DNA of 5,505 bases from Anaerolineales bacterium (GCA_020853835.1 JADYYC010000305.1:1-5505), one strand, 5' to 3'. Shown: positions 1-5,400, counted from the stretch's first letter. The notes: a model not told the origin generated them from the letters alone. Translations and numbers: made by a program.

Positions 1-346
1 GCCAGCTCAGCGCGGCGGACTTCCCGCCCCGCTCCCCACTTTGCCGCTCGTACACCTTCGCCCCCGCCTCGCGGGCCAATTCAGCCGTCCTGTCGGTGCA
101 AAAATCTGCGACAACGACGATATCGAACAAATGTTTAGGATAATTTATCCTTTTAAGCTGCGACACCGTTTCCCCGATCACCGTTTCTTCATCGTGAGCC
201 GGGATGGCGAGCATGAAGAATTTCGCCGGCGCGAACGTGTCGCTGTCTATAGCATGCTGTTTGCGCATCGAGCCAAAGGCAAGCAGGTATAAATAACTCA
301 GGGGAAATAGCAACGCAATGACCAGTAACCAGGCCAGTATCACCAT
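1..346 (-). CDS. Family 2 glycosyltransferase, membrane-anchored, N-terminal part (truncated by window edge)
   Basis: Reading leftward from the ATG at 346 gives 115 uninterrupted codons that run off the left edge, so the C-terminal part is missing. Residues about 2-24 are a single hydrophobic helix, which would anchor the protein in the inner membrane. A GT-A type family 2 glycosyltransferase start follows: IPAHDEE (48-54) is the first nucleotide-sugar loop, VVVADFCTD (77-85) is the second strand with its conserved aspartates, and GERGGKSAAL (104-113) is the glycine-rich stretch after it. Proteins of this family transfer a sugar from a nucleotide-sugar donor to a growing glycan; donor and acceptor cannot be told from this fragment. 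A GAGAGGG ribosome site (355-361) lies 8 bases before the ATG. The gene follows the alpha/alpha-toroid gene by 60 bases on the same strand, suggesting a polysaccharide operon. Family call is confident; specific role unknown. Confidence 0.88.
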   Translation of the reverse strand, partial: MVILAWLLVIALLFPLSYLYLLAFGSMRKQHAIDSDTFAPAKFFMLAIPAHDEETVIGETVSQLKRINYPKHLFDIVVVADFCTDRTAELAREAGAKVYERQSGERGGKSAALSW

Positions 347-406
347 GTGTATAACCCTCTCGAAAAACTGAGCCCGGATTGAGACGCCAGGTTTAAAGCC
401 GCCATA

Positions 407-1486
407 TCACCCAACAAACGGGGCCGGCGCCCGACCCTCATTCACGCTGTCAAGGGCAATCAGGCTGTCGATAAAGAATTTCGCCGCCCAGTTCGGGTAT
501 TTAAATCGTTCGTAATGACCGAAAACAGGCGCCGAGCCGGGAATCCCGCCCCGGATGTTTGGATTTGTCGTTTTGAGATTCTGTCTCTCCGCGACGAACT
601 TGATCGCGTGTTGAGCCGCCGTCAGAAACCGCCGCTCGCCGCTCAAACGATATTGGATCAGCCACAGGCGCGCGACCTGGCAATTACCGGTCAGGCAGCT
701 CGAGCGGCTGGTTGCTTTCCAGTCCGATCCGTAAGTGCTCGCCAGCGCGCCGTCTGGGCGCTGTTTTTTGAGAAGAGCCTCCAACATCTTGGTCGCCGAA
801 GCGATATATTTTTCCTCTCCCAGATACATCCCCCCCTCCAGTAAACCCTCGGCGGTGTACGCCAGCGTGTGGGTGATCGGATCCTGGCCCTCCTTAAATG
901 AGCAGTAATTGAACCACCCCCCCGCGTTCTGTTGCGAAACAGCCCATTCGAGATTTCGAGTTGCAGCCTCGCGCAAGCGGTTTTCGCCGCTGCGCCGGTG
1001 AAGCTCGAGGAGCGCCCAGGCGACGCGCGTGTCGATCACTTTGATGCGATCCAGGTGCTGGTGGCGCTCCCAATAACCGCGGCTGTGCTGGATCTCACAG
1101 AGCCAGTTCCCCGCCCGTATCGCCGCATCGAGATAGTCTTGATTTCCCGAAACGTCAAATGCCGCGATCCAGCCAAAGATGACTTGACCGGTGTCAAAGA
1201 CAATCGGCTGGTCTGCGGCGCTCGCCTGCCAGTGTACAACGCCGCCCTCTGGGGTGGCGTATTTTAGCAAATAATCAGCCAGCGAGAGCGCCAGCAGGCG
1301 CAGGTCTGGTCGATCCAGGATCTGAGCTGCATTCAACAGTGTCGGGATGGTATAACCGGTCGTTTCGGGGTAAGAAGGCGCCCAACTGCGCCGCAGCAGG
1401 TCGTAGCCCTTCGAAATGCCCCCGTCATTTACGGCGCGGTGCGCCTGTTGAATCCAGTCAAGTGCGGCTGAAAGGCGTTCTGACAT
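407..1486 (-). CDS. Predicted alpha/alpha-toroid (six-hairpin type) protein, possibly carbohydrate-active
   Basis: A soluble protein of about 359 residues with no signal peptide or membrane segment. It is built of repeated helical hairpins rich in W, L and A, such as GNWLCEIQHSRGYWERH, NLEWAVSQQNAGGWFNY and KMLEALLKKQRPDG. This spacing of aromatic and glycine turns is typical of alpha/alpha toroids, the fold of six-hairpin glycosidases, sugar epimerases and terpenoid cyclases. Distinctive conserved-looking patches are YPETTGYTIPTLL near the N-terminus, FDTGQVIFGW, THTLAYTAEGLLEGG, and GHYERFKYPNWAAKFF near the end. I cannot name the catalytic residues or the substrate. The gene lies directly upstream of a family 2 glycosyltransferase, so a role in trimming or modifying a polysaccharide is a reasonable inference. 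Start is uncertain: ATG at 1486 has only a weak GGA upstream, while a TTG at 1498 has AAGG about 6 bases before it and would add four residues. It begins within 20 bases of the DUF2203 stop. Confidence 0.75.
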   Translation of the reverse strand: MSERLSAALDWIQQAHRAVNDGGISKGYDLLRRSWAPSYPETTGYTIPTLLNAAQILDRPDLRLLALSLADYLLKYATPEGGVVHWQASAADQPIVFDTGQVIFGWIAAFDVSGNQDYLDAAIRAGNWLCEIQHSRGYWERHQHLDRIKVIDTRVAWALLELHRRSGENRLREAATRNLEWAVSQQNAGGWFNYCSFKEGQDPITHTLAYTAEGLLEGGMYLGEEKYIASATKMLEALLKKQRPDGALASTYGSDWKATSRSSCLTGNCQVARLWLIQYRLSGERRFLTAAQHAIKFVAERQNLKTTNPNIRGGIPGSAPVFGHYERFKYPNWAAKFFIDSLIALDSVNEGRAPAPFVG

Positions 1487-1506
1487 TTGCCGGTCCAAAA
1501 AACGCC

Positions 1507-1893
1507 TTACCAGGGCTGGCGTCCGGCGAACCCGCTGTCCACGTCGTGCCAGAAGCGGACCCCGTCTTCATCGAACTTCCAGCACAGATAGACTTCGCGG
1601 CCATCGCGCAGCGCGGGAAAATCCACCAGGCCGCTGTTGATGTCTTTGATGAGCGCCCCGGTAGCCATGACCTGCCTCACCAGCCGGTCGAAGCGCTCGA
1701 ATTCCCGCACAGTCTGGCTGGCGGTTCGACTGCCGCCGTTTCCGAGCGATTTCTCGATCACGGGCCACAGATCGCTTTGCCGGTCCAGGATAATCTGGCG
1801 GATCTCCAGGATCTCGCTCAGCAGCGGGCGGATGATCGCAAGAGCGGTGTTTGCTTCTTCGAGCGTGAAATAACGCGGCGCGCCTTCACTCAT
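1507..1893 (-). CDS. DUF2203 family protein
   Basis: A 128-residue soluble protein with the hallmarks of the DUF2203 family, whose function is not known. The N-terminus carries YFTLEEANTAL (8-18), followed by a long amphipathic helical stretch (about 19-75). The C-terminal half has the conserved block around GALIKDINSG (79-88), DFPALRDGREVYLCWK (91-106) and RFWHDVDSGFAGRQPW (113-128), where most of the invariant residues (D, R, E, W, H) sit. The ATG at 1893 is preferred because it gives the usual family N-terminus. An upstream TTG at 1929 would extend the protein by 12 residues deep into the previous gene. The start overlaps the preceding stop by 8 bases and has no strong ribosome site (only GGGA-like bases), so translation is probably coupled to the upstream small gene. 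The family call is strong; no biochemical role can be given. Confidence 0.87.
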   Translation of the reverse strand: MSEGAPRYFTLEEANTALAIIRPLLSEILEIRQIILDRQSDLWPVIEKSLGNGGSRTASQTVREFERFDRLVRQVMATGALIKDINSGLVDFPALRDGREVYLCWKFDEDGVRFWHDVDSGFAGRQPW

Positions 1894-2095
1894 CGCCGGT
1901 CCCAGAGCCCTTCTTGCTTCCAATTTCAACCAGTTGGATTTGCGCCTGGTAGCGCTTGCCGCCGACTTCGACCTTCTGATTGGCGTAATAGCCGCGCGAG
2001 CCGGTCTTGAACGCTTTGACCGGGACGGAAATCACCGCGATAACCTGGCCTTGATCGTTTTTCAGATCCACAACCATAAAAGAGGGATCAGACAT
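1886..2095 (-). CDS. Small conserved-looking protein of unknown function (69 residues)
   Basis: A 69-residue protein starting MSDPSFMVVDLKN at the ATG at 2095. A longer frame open to 2173 exists but is rejected, because a good GAGGAG ribosome site sits 9 bases before 2095. The sequence alternates hydrophobic and polar residues (FMVVDLKN, VIAVISVPVKAF, KVEVGGKRYQAQIQLVEI), which predicts a small all-beta fold with a turn at KTGSRGYY. The last 10 residues or so are Gly/Ser/Lys-rich and probably disordered. There is no signal peptide, membrane helix or cysteine pair. I do not recognise a named family. It is the first gene of a four-gene leftward unit and its TGA overlaps the DUF2203 start by 8 bases. 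This coupling suggests that the two products are made together and may act together. A consensus TATAAT box lies about 120 bases upstream. Confidence 0.78.
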   Translation of the reverse strand: MSDPSFMVVDLKNDQGQVIAVISVPVKAFKTGSRGYYANQKVEVGGKRYQAQIQLVEIGSKKGSGTGDE

Positions 2096-2104
2096 CGTTG
2101 GTTG

Positions 2105-2110
2105 CTCCTC
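2105..2110 (-). promoter_or_regulatory. Ribosome binding site that fixes the start of the 69-residue protein
   Basis: GAGGAG on the minus strand ends 9 bases before the ATG at 2095. The reading frame stays open upstream to 2173 without any comparable site there, so this site argues for the shorter 69-residue product. Confidence 0.7.
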
Positions 2111-2217
2111 ATCCAGCTGGCAGGGGTTTATTGGACCGCCGCCTGGCCTCGAGAAACAACACAAATCATCCAAAGCTTCACAGAATCCGGATGAGTTAAG
2201 CCAGCGGCGATAAAACT

Positions 2218-2223
2218 ATTATA
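2218..2223 (-). promoter_or_regulatory. Candidate -10 box for the left-hand operon
   Basis: A perfect TATAAT reads on the minus strand, preceded directly by TG. At spacings of 16-18 bases upstream I see only AGGCGC-like sequence, nothing close to TTGACA, so the -35 element is weak or replaced by an activator. Transcription would begin near 2211 and give a leader of roughly 115 bases before the 69-residue protein. The position, between an upstream terminator and the first gene of the unit, fits a promoter. Confidence 0.5.
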
Positions 2224-2328
2224 CATCGTTCTCTCACAGAGCGCCTGGTTTGCCCTCCCGAGCTCCGGTACAATCGCCTGCGGAAGGGCCGCGGCAACTA
2301 CTCTAGAAACGTGCAATTAGGAGACGAT

Positions 2329-2340
2329 AACGCGCGCGTT
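2329..2340. repeat. 12-base perfect palindrome
   Basis: AACGCGCGCGTT is identical to its own reverse complement. It lies about 105 bases upstream of the TATAAT box for the left-hand unit, in DNA without an accepted gene. It could be a site for a dimeric DNA-binding protein, but a single copy with a low-complexity CG core could also arise by chance. Confidence 0.35.
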
Positions 2341-2466
2341 GCGCAAACCAACCAGCGTGGATTAAGTCCCGTTTCCCCGGGAAAAGCAGCAGCTAAACTT
2401 GACGTCTTACGTAGAATCTCCCGCCCTCGTCTGTTATAAACCGGGTTTCCACCTGAATTGCCAACC

Positions 2467-2505
2467 AAAAACCGGTAAGATTAACATAACCCTACCGGTT
2501 TTTTT
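2467..2505 (-). terminator. Intrinsic terminator downstream of the HAD phosphatase gene, potentially bidirectional
   Basis: An inverted repeat has 11-base arms (AAAAACCGGTA at 2467-2477 and TACCGGTTTTT at 2493-2503) and a 15-base loop. Read leftward, the hairpin starts about 20 bases after the phosphatase TAA and ends in five Ts, closing the dhaL-dhaK-aldolase-phosphatase unit. Read rightward, the same hairpin is followed by seven Ts (2499-2505), so it could also stop plus-strand transcripts before they enter the unit antisense. Confidence 0.85.
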
Positions 2506-2521
2506 CGGGCACAGATGCTGT

Positions 2522-3283
2522 TTAGTCTGCGAAGTATTTCATCAGTTGCGCCACGTGCAGCACGCCATCGTAACCGGGGAGGTCGCCCTTGGTCATCACG
2601 CCCCGCTCGCCATCCGGATCGCCCAGGCAGCTGACGATGATATCCGCCGCGCTGAGGTCTTCTTTTTCAGTGTAATGATTGGTGGTGGCGACCACATGCA
2701 TCCCAGCGGCCTTACCTGCCAGCACGCCATTGTGCGAATCCTCGATCACCAGACACTCTTCAGGCTTTAAACCGGTCTTTTCCAGCGCCAGGTTGTAGAT
2801 CTCAGGATCGGGCTTTTTCTTGCTGACGATATCGCCCGCCAGCACAAACTCGAACTGGACATCTTTAAGGATATTGTACGCGATCGCATGGGCGGCGCGC
2901 TCATTGGAGGTTGTGCAAACACCCAGAACCAGCCCGGCAGCCATGCCCTCCTGCATAAAGCGGTGGATCCCAGGTCGCAGCGGGAGCTTGCCGCTTTCGA
3001 TTAGCTCGATGAACAGGGTGGTCTTGCGCTTGTGCAAGGCCTTGATCAGGTCGTCCACTTCTTCTTCCGCCACAGGCTTGCCAAAGCCACGCTTCTGCAA
3101 GTGATATTTCATGCGCTCTTTGCCGCCCGGGATCTGCAGCAGCTCGTGATAGTAATCAACATCCCATTCGACATCATAGCCGAACTCTTTAAAGGTCTCG
3201 TTGAAAGACACCCGGTGCCCGTCACGTTCGGTGTCAATAATGACGCCGTCCTGGTCGAAAAAAATGGCCTTGATTTTTGTCAT
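2522..3283 (-). CDS. HAD-superfamily sugar phosphatase, CbbY/beta-phosphoglucomutase-like
   Basis: A 253-residue cytoplasmic hydrolase with all four HAD motifs. Motif I is FFDQDGV (8-14), with D10 as the nucleophile and D12 as the general acid. Motif II is the CTTSNE stretch (123-128), motif III is K157 in KKKPDP, and motif IV is E181-D182 in VIEDSHNG. The helical cap between residues about 18 and 100 contains DTERDGHRVSFNETF and IPGGKER (51-57). These closely resemble my memory of the CbbY group, which includes xylulose-1,5-bisphosphate phosphatases. Beta-phosphoglucomutases share the same motifs, so a mutase is less likely but not excluded. No carbon-fixation gene is visible nearby; the neighbours are an aldolase and dihydroxyacetone kinase, so the substrate is probably a ketose (bis)phosphate. 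AAGGAGG (3291-3297) sits 7 bases before the ATG. It is the last gene of the unit, 66 bases after the aldolase and followed by a terminator. Substrate is inferred, fold is certain. Confidence 0.9.
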   Translation of the reverse strand: MTKIKAIFFDQDGVIIDTERDGHRVSFNETFKEFGYDVEWDVDYYHELLQIPGGKERMKYHLQKRGFGKPVAEEEVDDLIKALHKRKTTLFIELIESGKLPLRPGIHRFMQEGMAAGLVLGVCTTSNERAAHAIAYNILKDVQFEFVLAGDIVSKKKPDPEIYNLALEKTGLKPEECLVIEDSHNGVLAGKAAGMHVVATTNHYTEKEDLSAADIIVSCLGDPDGERGVMTKGDLPGYDGVLHVAQLMKYFAD

Positions 3284-3308
3284 CTAGACGCCTCCTTATG
3301 ATCGCCGG

Positions 3309-3336
3309 CTGGCCTGATTTAGGTTTCTCAGGCCAG
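3309..3336 (-). other. Intergenic hairpin between aldolase and phosphatase genes
   Basis: Perfect 9-base arms (CTGGCCTGA at 3309-3317, TCAGGCCAG at 3328-3336) surround a 10-base loop. No T-run follows in the leftward direction, so it is not a standard terminator. It may stabilise or mark a processing point in the mRNA, or act as a partial attenuator, between the aldolase stop and the phosphatase ribosome site. Confidence 0.5.
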
Positions 3337-3338
3337 AC

Positions 3339-3352
3339 CTGTTACAGGCTTA
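3339..3352 (-). repeat. Post-stop motif, aldolase copy
   Basis: Beginning at the aldolase stop codon, the minus strand reads TAAGCCTGTAACAG. It matches the sequence starting at the dhaK stop (4352-4365) at 11 of 14 positions. The function, if any, is unknown. Confidence 0.35.
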
Positions 3353-4225
3353 AGCCTTTCCAGCGCTGCCCAGCATGTCGATCCAATGCCCCACCACGCC
3401 ACGGATCGCTTTATTCACAGCTTCATCGATTTTCCCGGGATCATATTCATCCCGTTTGGCTGAAACATACTCAAAGGTGGTATCAATTAGAGTGTGTTTC
3501 AGCTCGGTGGAGACGTTGAACTTGGCTCCGCCGCTTGCCAGCAGTTTGACGATGTAATCTTCGGGTAAGCCGGTGCCGCCATGCACAACCAGGGGCGTGC
3601 GAACGCCGTCCCCGTTCAGCAACTGATTGATCGTTCCCATACGTTCGAAATCGACCTTGGGGTTCTTGGTCTTGTACACACCGTGGGCGGTGCCGATGGC
3701 CGGTGCAAAAATATCCACCCCCGTGCGCTCACAAAATTCAACTGCCTGGGCGGGGTTTGCCAGTTGGGCTTCATCTTCTGCCACCTTGACCTGGTCTTCA
3801 ACACCGCCGACCGTACCCAATTCGCCTTCTACCGAGATCCCGCCGATGGCATGGCAGTAATCGACCACCTCTTTGGTCTGACGGATATTCTCCTCAAAAG
3901 GCAACTTCGAGGCGTCGATCATGATATTGGTATAACCGGCGTCGGCGCACCGCTTGCAGTATTCGACGTCGGTGGAATGATCCAGATGCAGGCAGATTGG
4001 GATCGGGGCGGCTTCCGCCAGCGTGCGGTAGATGGCCACCAGCACCTCCCGCCCCAAGAATTTGGAGGGTTTGACCGAGGTCTGGATAATCACAGGCGCG
4101 TTTTTCTCCACAGCCGCCTGGACAACAGCTTCCATCTGGATCAGGTTAGTGATATTAAAAGCCCCAACAGCATACTTGCCTTCTGCGGCTTTGACCATGA
4201 TCTCTTTAGCGTTAACAATCGACAT
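3350..4225 (-). CDS. Class II (zinc-dependent) fructose/tagatose-bisphosphate aldolase family protein
   Basis: A 291-residue TIM-barrel aldolase, within the usual length for the GatY/KbaY/IolJ/Fba class II family. These enzymes reversibly split a ketose bisphosphate, or related ketose 1-phosphate, into DHAP and an aldehyde using a divalent metal. Visible signatures are GAFNITNLIQMEAVVQAA (21-38); LHLDHSTD (79-86), with D82 as likely catalytic acid and H83 as zinc ligand; SVEGELGTVGG (131-141), with the metal-site glutamate region; IGTAHGVYK (177-185), with H181 as zinc ligand; and VVHGGTGLPED (213-223), with H215 as the third zinc histidine. FNVSTEL (236-242) is the phosphate-binding loop. 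AGGAGG (4232-4237) lies 6 bases before the ATG, an excellent ribosome site. It sits between dhaK and a CbbY-like phosphatase, so DHAP made by the kinase may be its substrate. Specificity among fructose, tagatose, deoxy-keto-gluconate or other substrates cannot be decided from sequence alone. Confidence 0.93.
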   Translation of the reverse strand: MSIVNAKEIMVKAAEGKYAVGAFNITNLIQMEAVVQAAVEKNAPVIIQTSVKPSKFLGREVLVAIYRTLAEAAPIPICLHLDHSTDVEYCKRCADAGYTNIMIDASKLPFEENIRQTKEVVDYCHAIGGISVEGELGTVGGVEDQVKVAEDEAQLANPAQAVEFCERTGVDIFAPAIGTAHGVYKTKNPKVDFERMGTINQLLNGDGVRTPLVVHGGTGLPEDYIVKLLASGGAKFNVSTELKHTLIDTTFEYVSAKRDEYDPGKIDEAVNKAIRGVVGHWIDMLGSAGKA

Positions 4226-4280
4226 TAACCACCTCCTGGGGCGGAAATATGATCAGGCGCGACAGGTCGCCACGCCTAAG

Positions 4281-4294
4281 TAGTTACTAGCCTG
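4281..4294 (-). repeat. Third, imperfect copy of the post-stop motif
   Basis: The minus strand reads CAGGCTAGTAACTA, matching the dhaK post-stop motif at 11 of 14 positions. It lies on the far side of the 4300-4329 hairpin, so the two copies flank that hairpin as direct repeats. Confidence 0.3.
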
Positions 4295-4299
4295 GACGA

Positions 4300-4329
4300 T
4301 TCTGGAGGCTGGTTTTCCAACCTCCAGAA
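4300..4329 (-). other. Strong intergenic hairpin between dhaK and aldolase genes
   Basis: Thirteen-base arms (4300-4312 and 4317-4329) enclose a 4-base loop. On the leftward transcript all 13 pairs form, one as a G-U wobble. On the opposite strand that pair would be a C-A mismatch, so the structure suits the mRNA of this unit. No T-run follows, so full termination is unlikely. It sits in the 137-base gap and could protect the dhaK message from 3' decay or set different levels for kinase and aldolase. Confidence 0.6.
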
Positions 4330-4351
4330 GTATCCGTTAATTGATCCCAGG

Positions 4352-4365
4352 CAGTTACTGGCCTA
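4352..4365 (-). repeat. Post-stop motif, dhaK copy
   Basis: Starting at the dhaK TAG, the minus strand reads TAGGCCAGTAACTG. A very similar string begins at the aldolase stop (3339-3352). A hairpin follows downstream in both cases. Confidence 0.35.
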
Positions 4366-5358
4366 GAAGACCCGGATGGCGATTTCCGCCGGGGCTGCCA
4401 GCAGGGCTTCCAGTTCAGGATCGAGTTTGAGCAGGGTGAGCGAGAAGCCAGCCATTTCGAGCGAGGTGCAGTACTCGCCTACATAGTTGCGCTTGATCTT
4501 GTAGCCCTTCTTCTCGCACAGCTCGTGGGCGTGCGCATAGAGCAGGTACAGCTCGGAAATCGGAGTGCCGCCCATGCCGTTGATCATCAGCGCCACTTCG
4601 TCGCCGGACTTGAAGGGCAGGTCGCTGGAGACGGCTTCGAAAAGTTCATCGACGATGGCGTTGGCGGGGGCCAGCTTTACGCGCTTGCGGCCCGGCTCGC
4701 CGTGGATGCCGATGCCCATTTCCATCTCGTCTTCAGCCAGGGTGAAGATCGGGCTCCCCTTGCCAGGCGGCGTGCAGCCGGTGAGCGCCATGCCCATCGT
4801 GCGCACGTTGTCGACGACATGTTTGCCAACCGCTTCCAGCTCTTCCAGGCTCTTGCCCTGTTCGGCGGCTGCTCCGCAGGCTTTGATCACAAAGAAGTTG
4901 CCCGCCACGCCGCGGCGGCCAATGGTATAGAGCGAGTCCTTGACGGCAACATCGTCGTTAATGGTCACCGTCCGGACTTCGATGCCGTCTGCTTCGGCCA
5001 TCTCGCGGCCCATTTCGAAGGACATCGTATCGCCGGTGTAGTTGTTCAGCAGGTGCAGCACACCCTTGGGTGATGCCACGAGCTTCGTTGTGTTGTAGAC
5101 AAAATCCGCCGGCGGAGCTGCGAAGACATTGCCGGGGCAGGCAGCGTCTAGCATGCCCTTGCCGACCACCATCACGTGCGCCGGTTCATGTCCCGAACCA
5201 GAGCCTTGCATGATCGAGACTTTATCGGCGATCGGGATGTCTGCACGCATGATCAGGTTGTAGTCGGGGATGTATTTCAGCGTCTTGGGGTTTGCCAGAG
5301 CAATCCCTTTCAACATTTCGGGTACAAAATCTTTCGGGTCATTTACGAACTTTTTCAT
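4363..5358 (-). CDS. dhaK: Dihydroxyacetone kinase subunit DhaK
   Basis: A 331-residue substrate-binding subunit of split dihydroxyacetone kinase. It holds dihydroxyacetone covalently as a hemiaminal on a histidine, while DhaL supplies the phosphate, giving DHAP in the cytoplasm. Key positions are visible: H57 in GSGSGHEPAH, D110 in NNYTGD, and H219 in GIGIHGEPG, which match the roles of H56, D109 and H218 of E. coli DhaK. Other conserved blocks are DDVAVKDSLYTIGRRGVAG (135-153), FTLAEDEMEMG (205-215) and EYCTSLEMAGFSLTLLKLD near the C-terminus. It is about 25 residues shorter than E. coli DhaK, mostly through a missing insert around residue 245. Q51 precedes GSGSGHEP where many relatives have Gly. 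The ATG at 5358 has AAGGAG 6 bases upstream; an in-frame TTG at 5376 lies before that site and is rejected. dhaL lies immediately upstream. Related kinases for erythrulose or other short ketoses share these motifs, so the exact substrate is not certain. Confidence 0.94.
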   Translation of the reverse strand: MKKFVNDPKDFVPEMLKGIALANPKTLKYIPDYNLIMRADIPIADKVSIMQGSGSGHEPAHVMVVGKGMLDAACPGNVFAAPPADFVYNTTKLVASPKGVLHLLNNYTGDTMSFEMGREMAEADGIEVRTVTINDDVAVKDSLYTIGRRGVAGNFFVIKACGAAAEQGKSLEELEAVGKHVVDNVRTMGMALTGCTPPGKGSPIFTLAEDEMEMGIGIHGEPGRKRVKLAPANAIVDELFEAVSSDLPFKSGDEVALMINGMGGTPISELYLLYAHAHELCEKKGYKIKRNYVGEYCTSLEMAGFSLTLLKLDPELEALLAAPAEIAIRVF

Positions 5359-5364
5359 TAGATG

Positions 5365-5370
5365 CTCCTT
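5365..5370 (-). promoter_or_regulatory. Ribosome binding site that fixes the dhaK start
   Basis: AAGGAG on the minus strand is 6 bases before the ATG at 5358. It excludes the upstream in-frame TTG at 5376, which would place the site inside the coding region. Confidence 0.8.
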
Positions 5371-5374
5371 TCGC

Positions 5375-5398
5375 AAAAACTCAAGAATAGGGGTTGAG
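5375..5398 (-). other. Weak hairpin with T-run between dhaL and dhaK
   Basis: Five-base arms (CTCAA at 5380-5384, TTGAG at 5394-5398) with a 9-base loop are followed leftward by five Ts (5379-5375). The stem is too short for efficient termination. It may act as a mild attenuator or may be chance. Confidence 0.3.
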
Positions 5399-5400
5399 GA

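Larger units (their letters stand above)
2096..2521. other. Intergenic region between the two transcription units
   Basis: This 426-base stretch has no gene I can support. From right to left it contains a bidirectional hairpin terminator (2467-2505), a plus-strand extended -10-like TGTTATAAA (2432-2440) without a good -35, a 12-base palindrome (2329-2340), a TATAAT box for leftward transcription (2218-2223) and the untranslated leader of the 69-residue gene. The leader includes a modest inverted repeat (TCATCC at 2166-2171 with GGATGA at 2189-2194). A 42-codon plus-strand frame (2311-2439, GTG start) is open but has no ribosome site before it. No tRNA-like cloverleaf or riboswitch signature was seen. 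Confidence 0.6.

Noticed and set aside
41..292. 83-codon plus-strand open frame
   Set aside because: It is antisense to the glycosyltransferase fragment, whose IPAHDEE and VADFCTD motifs are clear on the minus strand.
1339..2010. 223-codon plus-strand open frame
   Set aside because: It lies antisense across the toroid gene start, the DUF2203 gene and the small gene. Its translation shows no domain, while the minus strand has recognisable family motifs and ribosome sites.
2128..2316. 62-codon minus-strand open frame in the intergenic gap
   Set aside because: It crosses the TATAAT box and the leader of the 69-residue gene, has no ribosome site, and its translation looks like random sequence.
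2378..2400. CCCGGG-centred inverted repeat with flanking T and A runs, just left of the TTGACG box
   Set aside because: The palindrome is short with a one-base centre and no loop, and there is no T-run after it, so it is not a convincing terminator or operator.
2399..2440. Possible plus-strand promoter with TTGACG (2399-2404) and TATAAA (2435-2440)
   Set aside because: The two boxes are 30 bases apart, far from the usual 16-18, so they cannot form a standard promoter together.
3581..4228. 215-codon plus-strand open frame
   Set aside because: It is entirely antisense to the aldolase gene, whose zinc-site motifs are intact; it is a shadow of that gene's codon pattern.
4525..5073. 182-codon plus-strand open frame
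   Set aside because: It is antisense to dhaK, rich in A, H and V as expected for a reverse-strand shadow, and without any recognisable domain.
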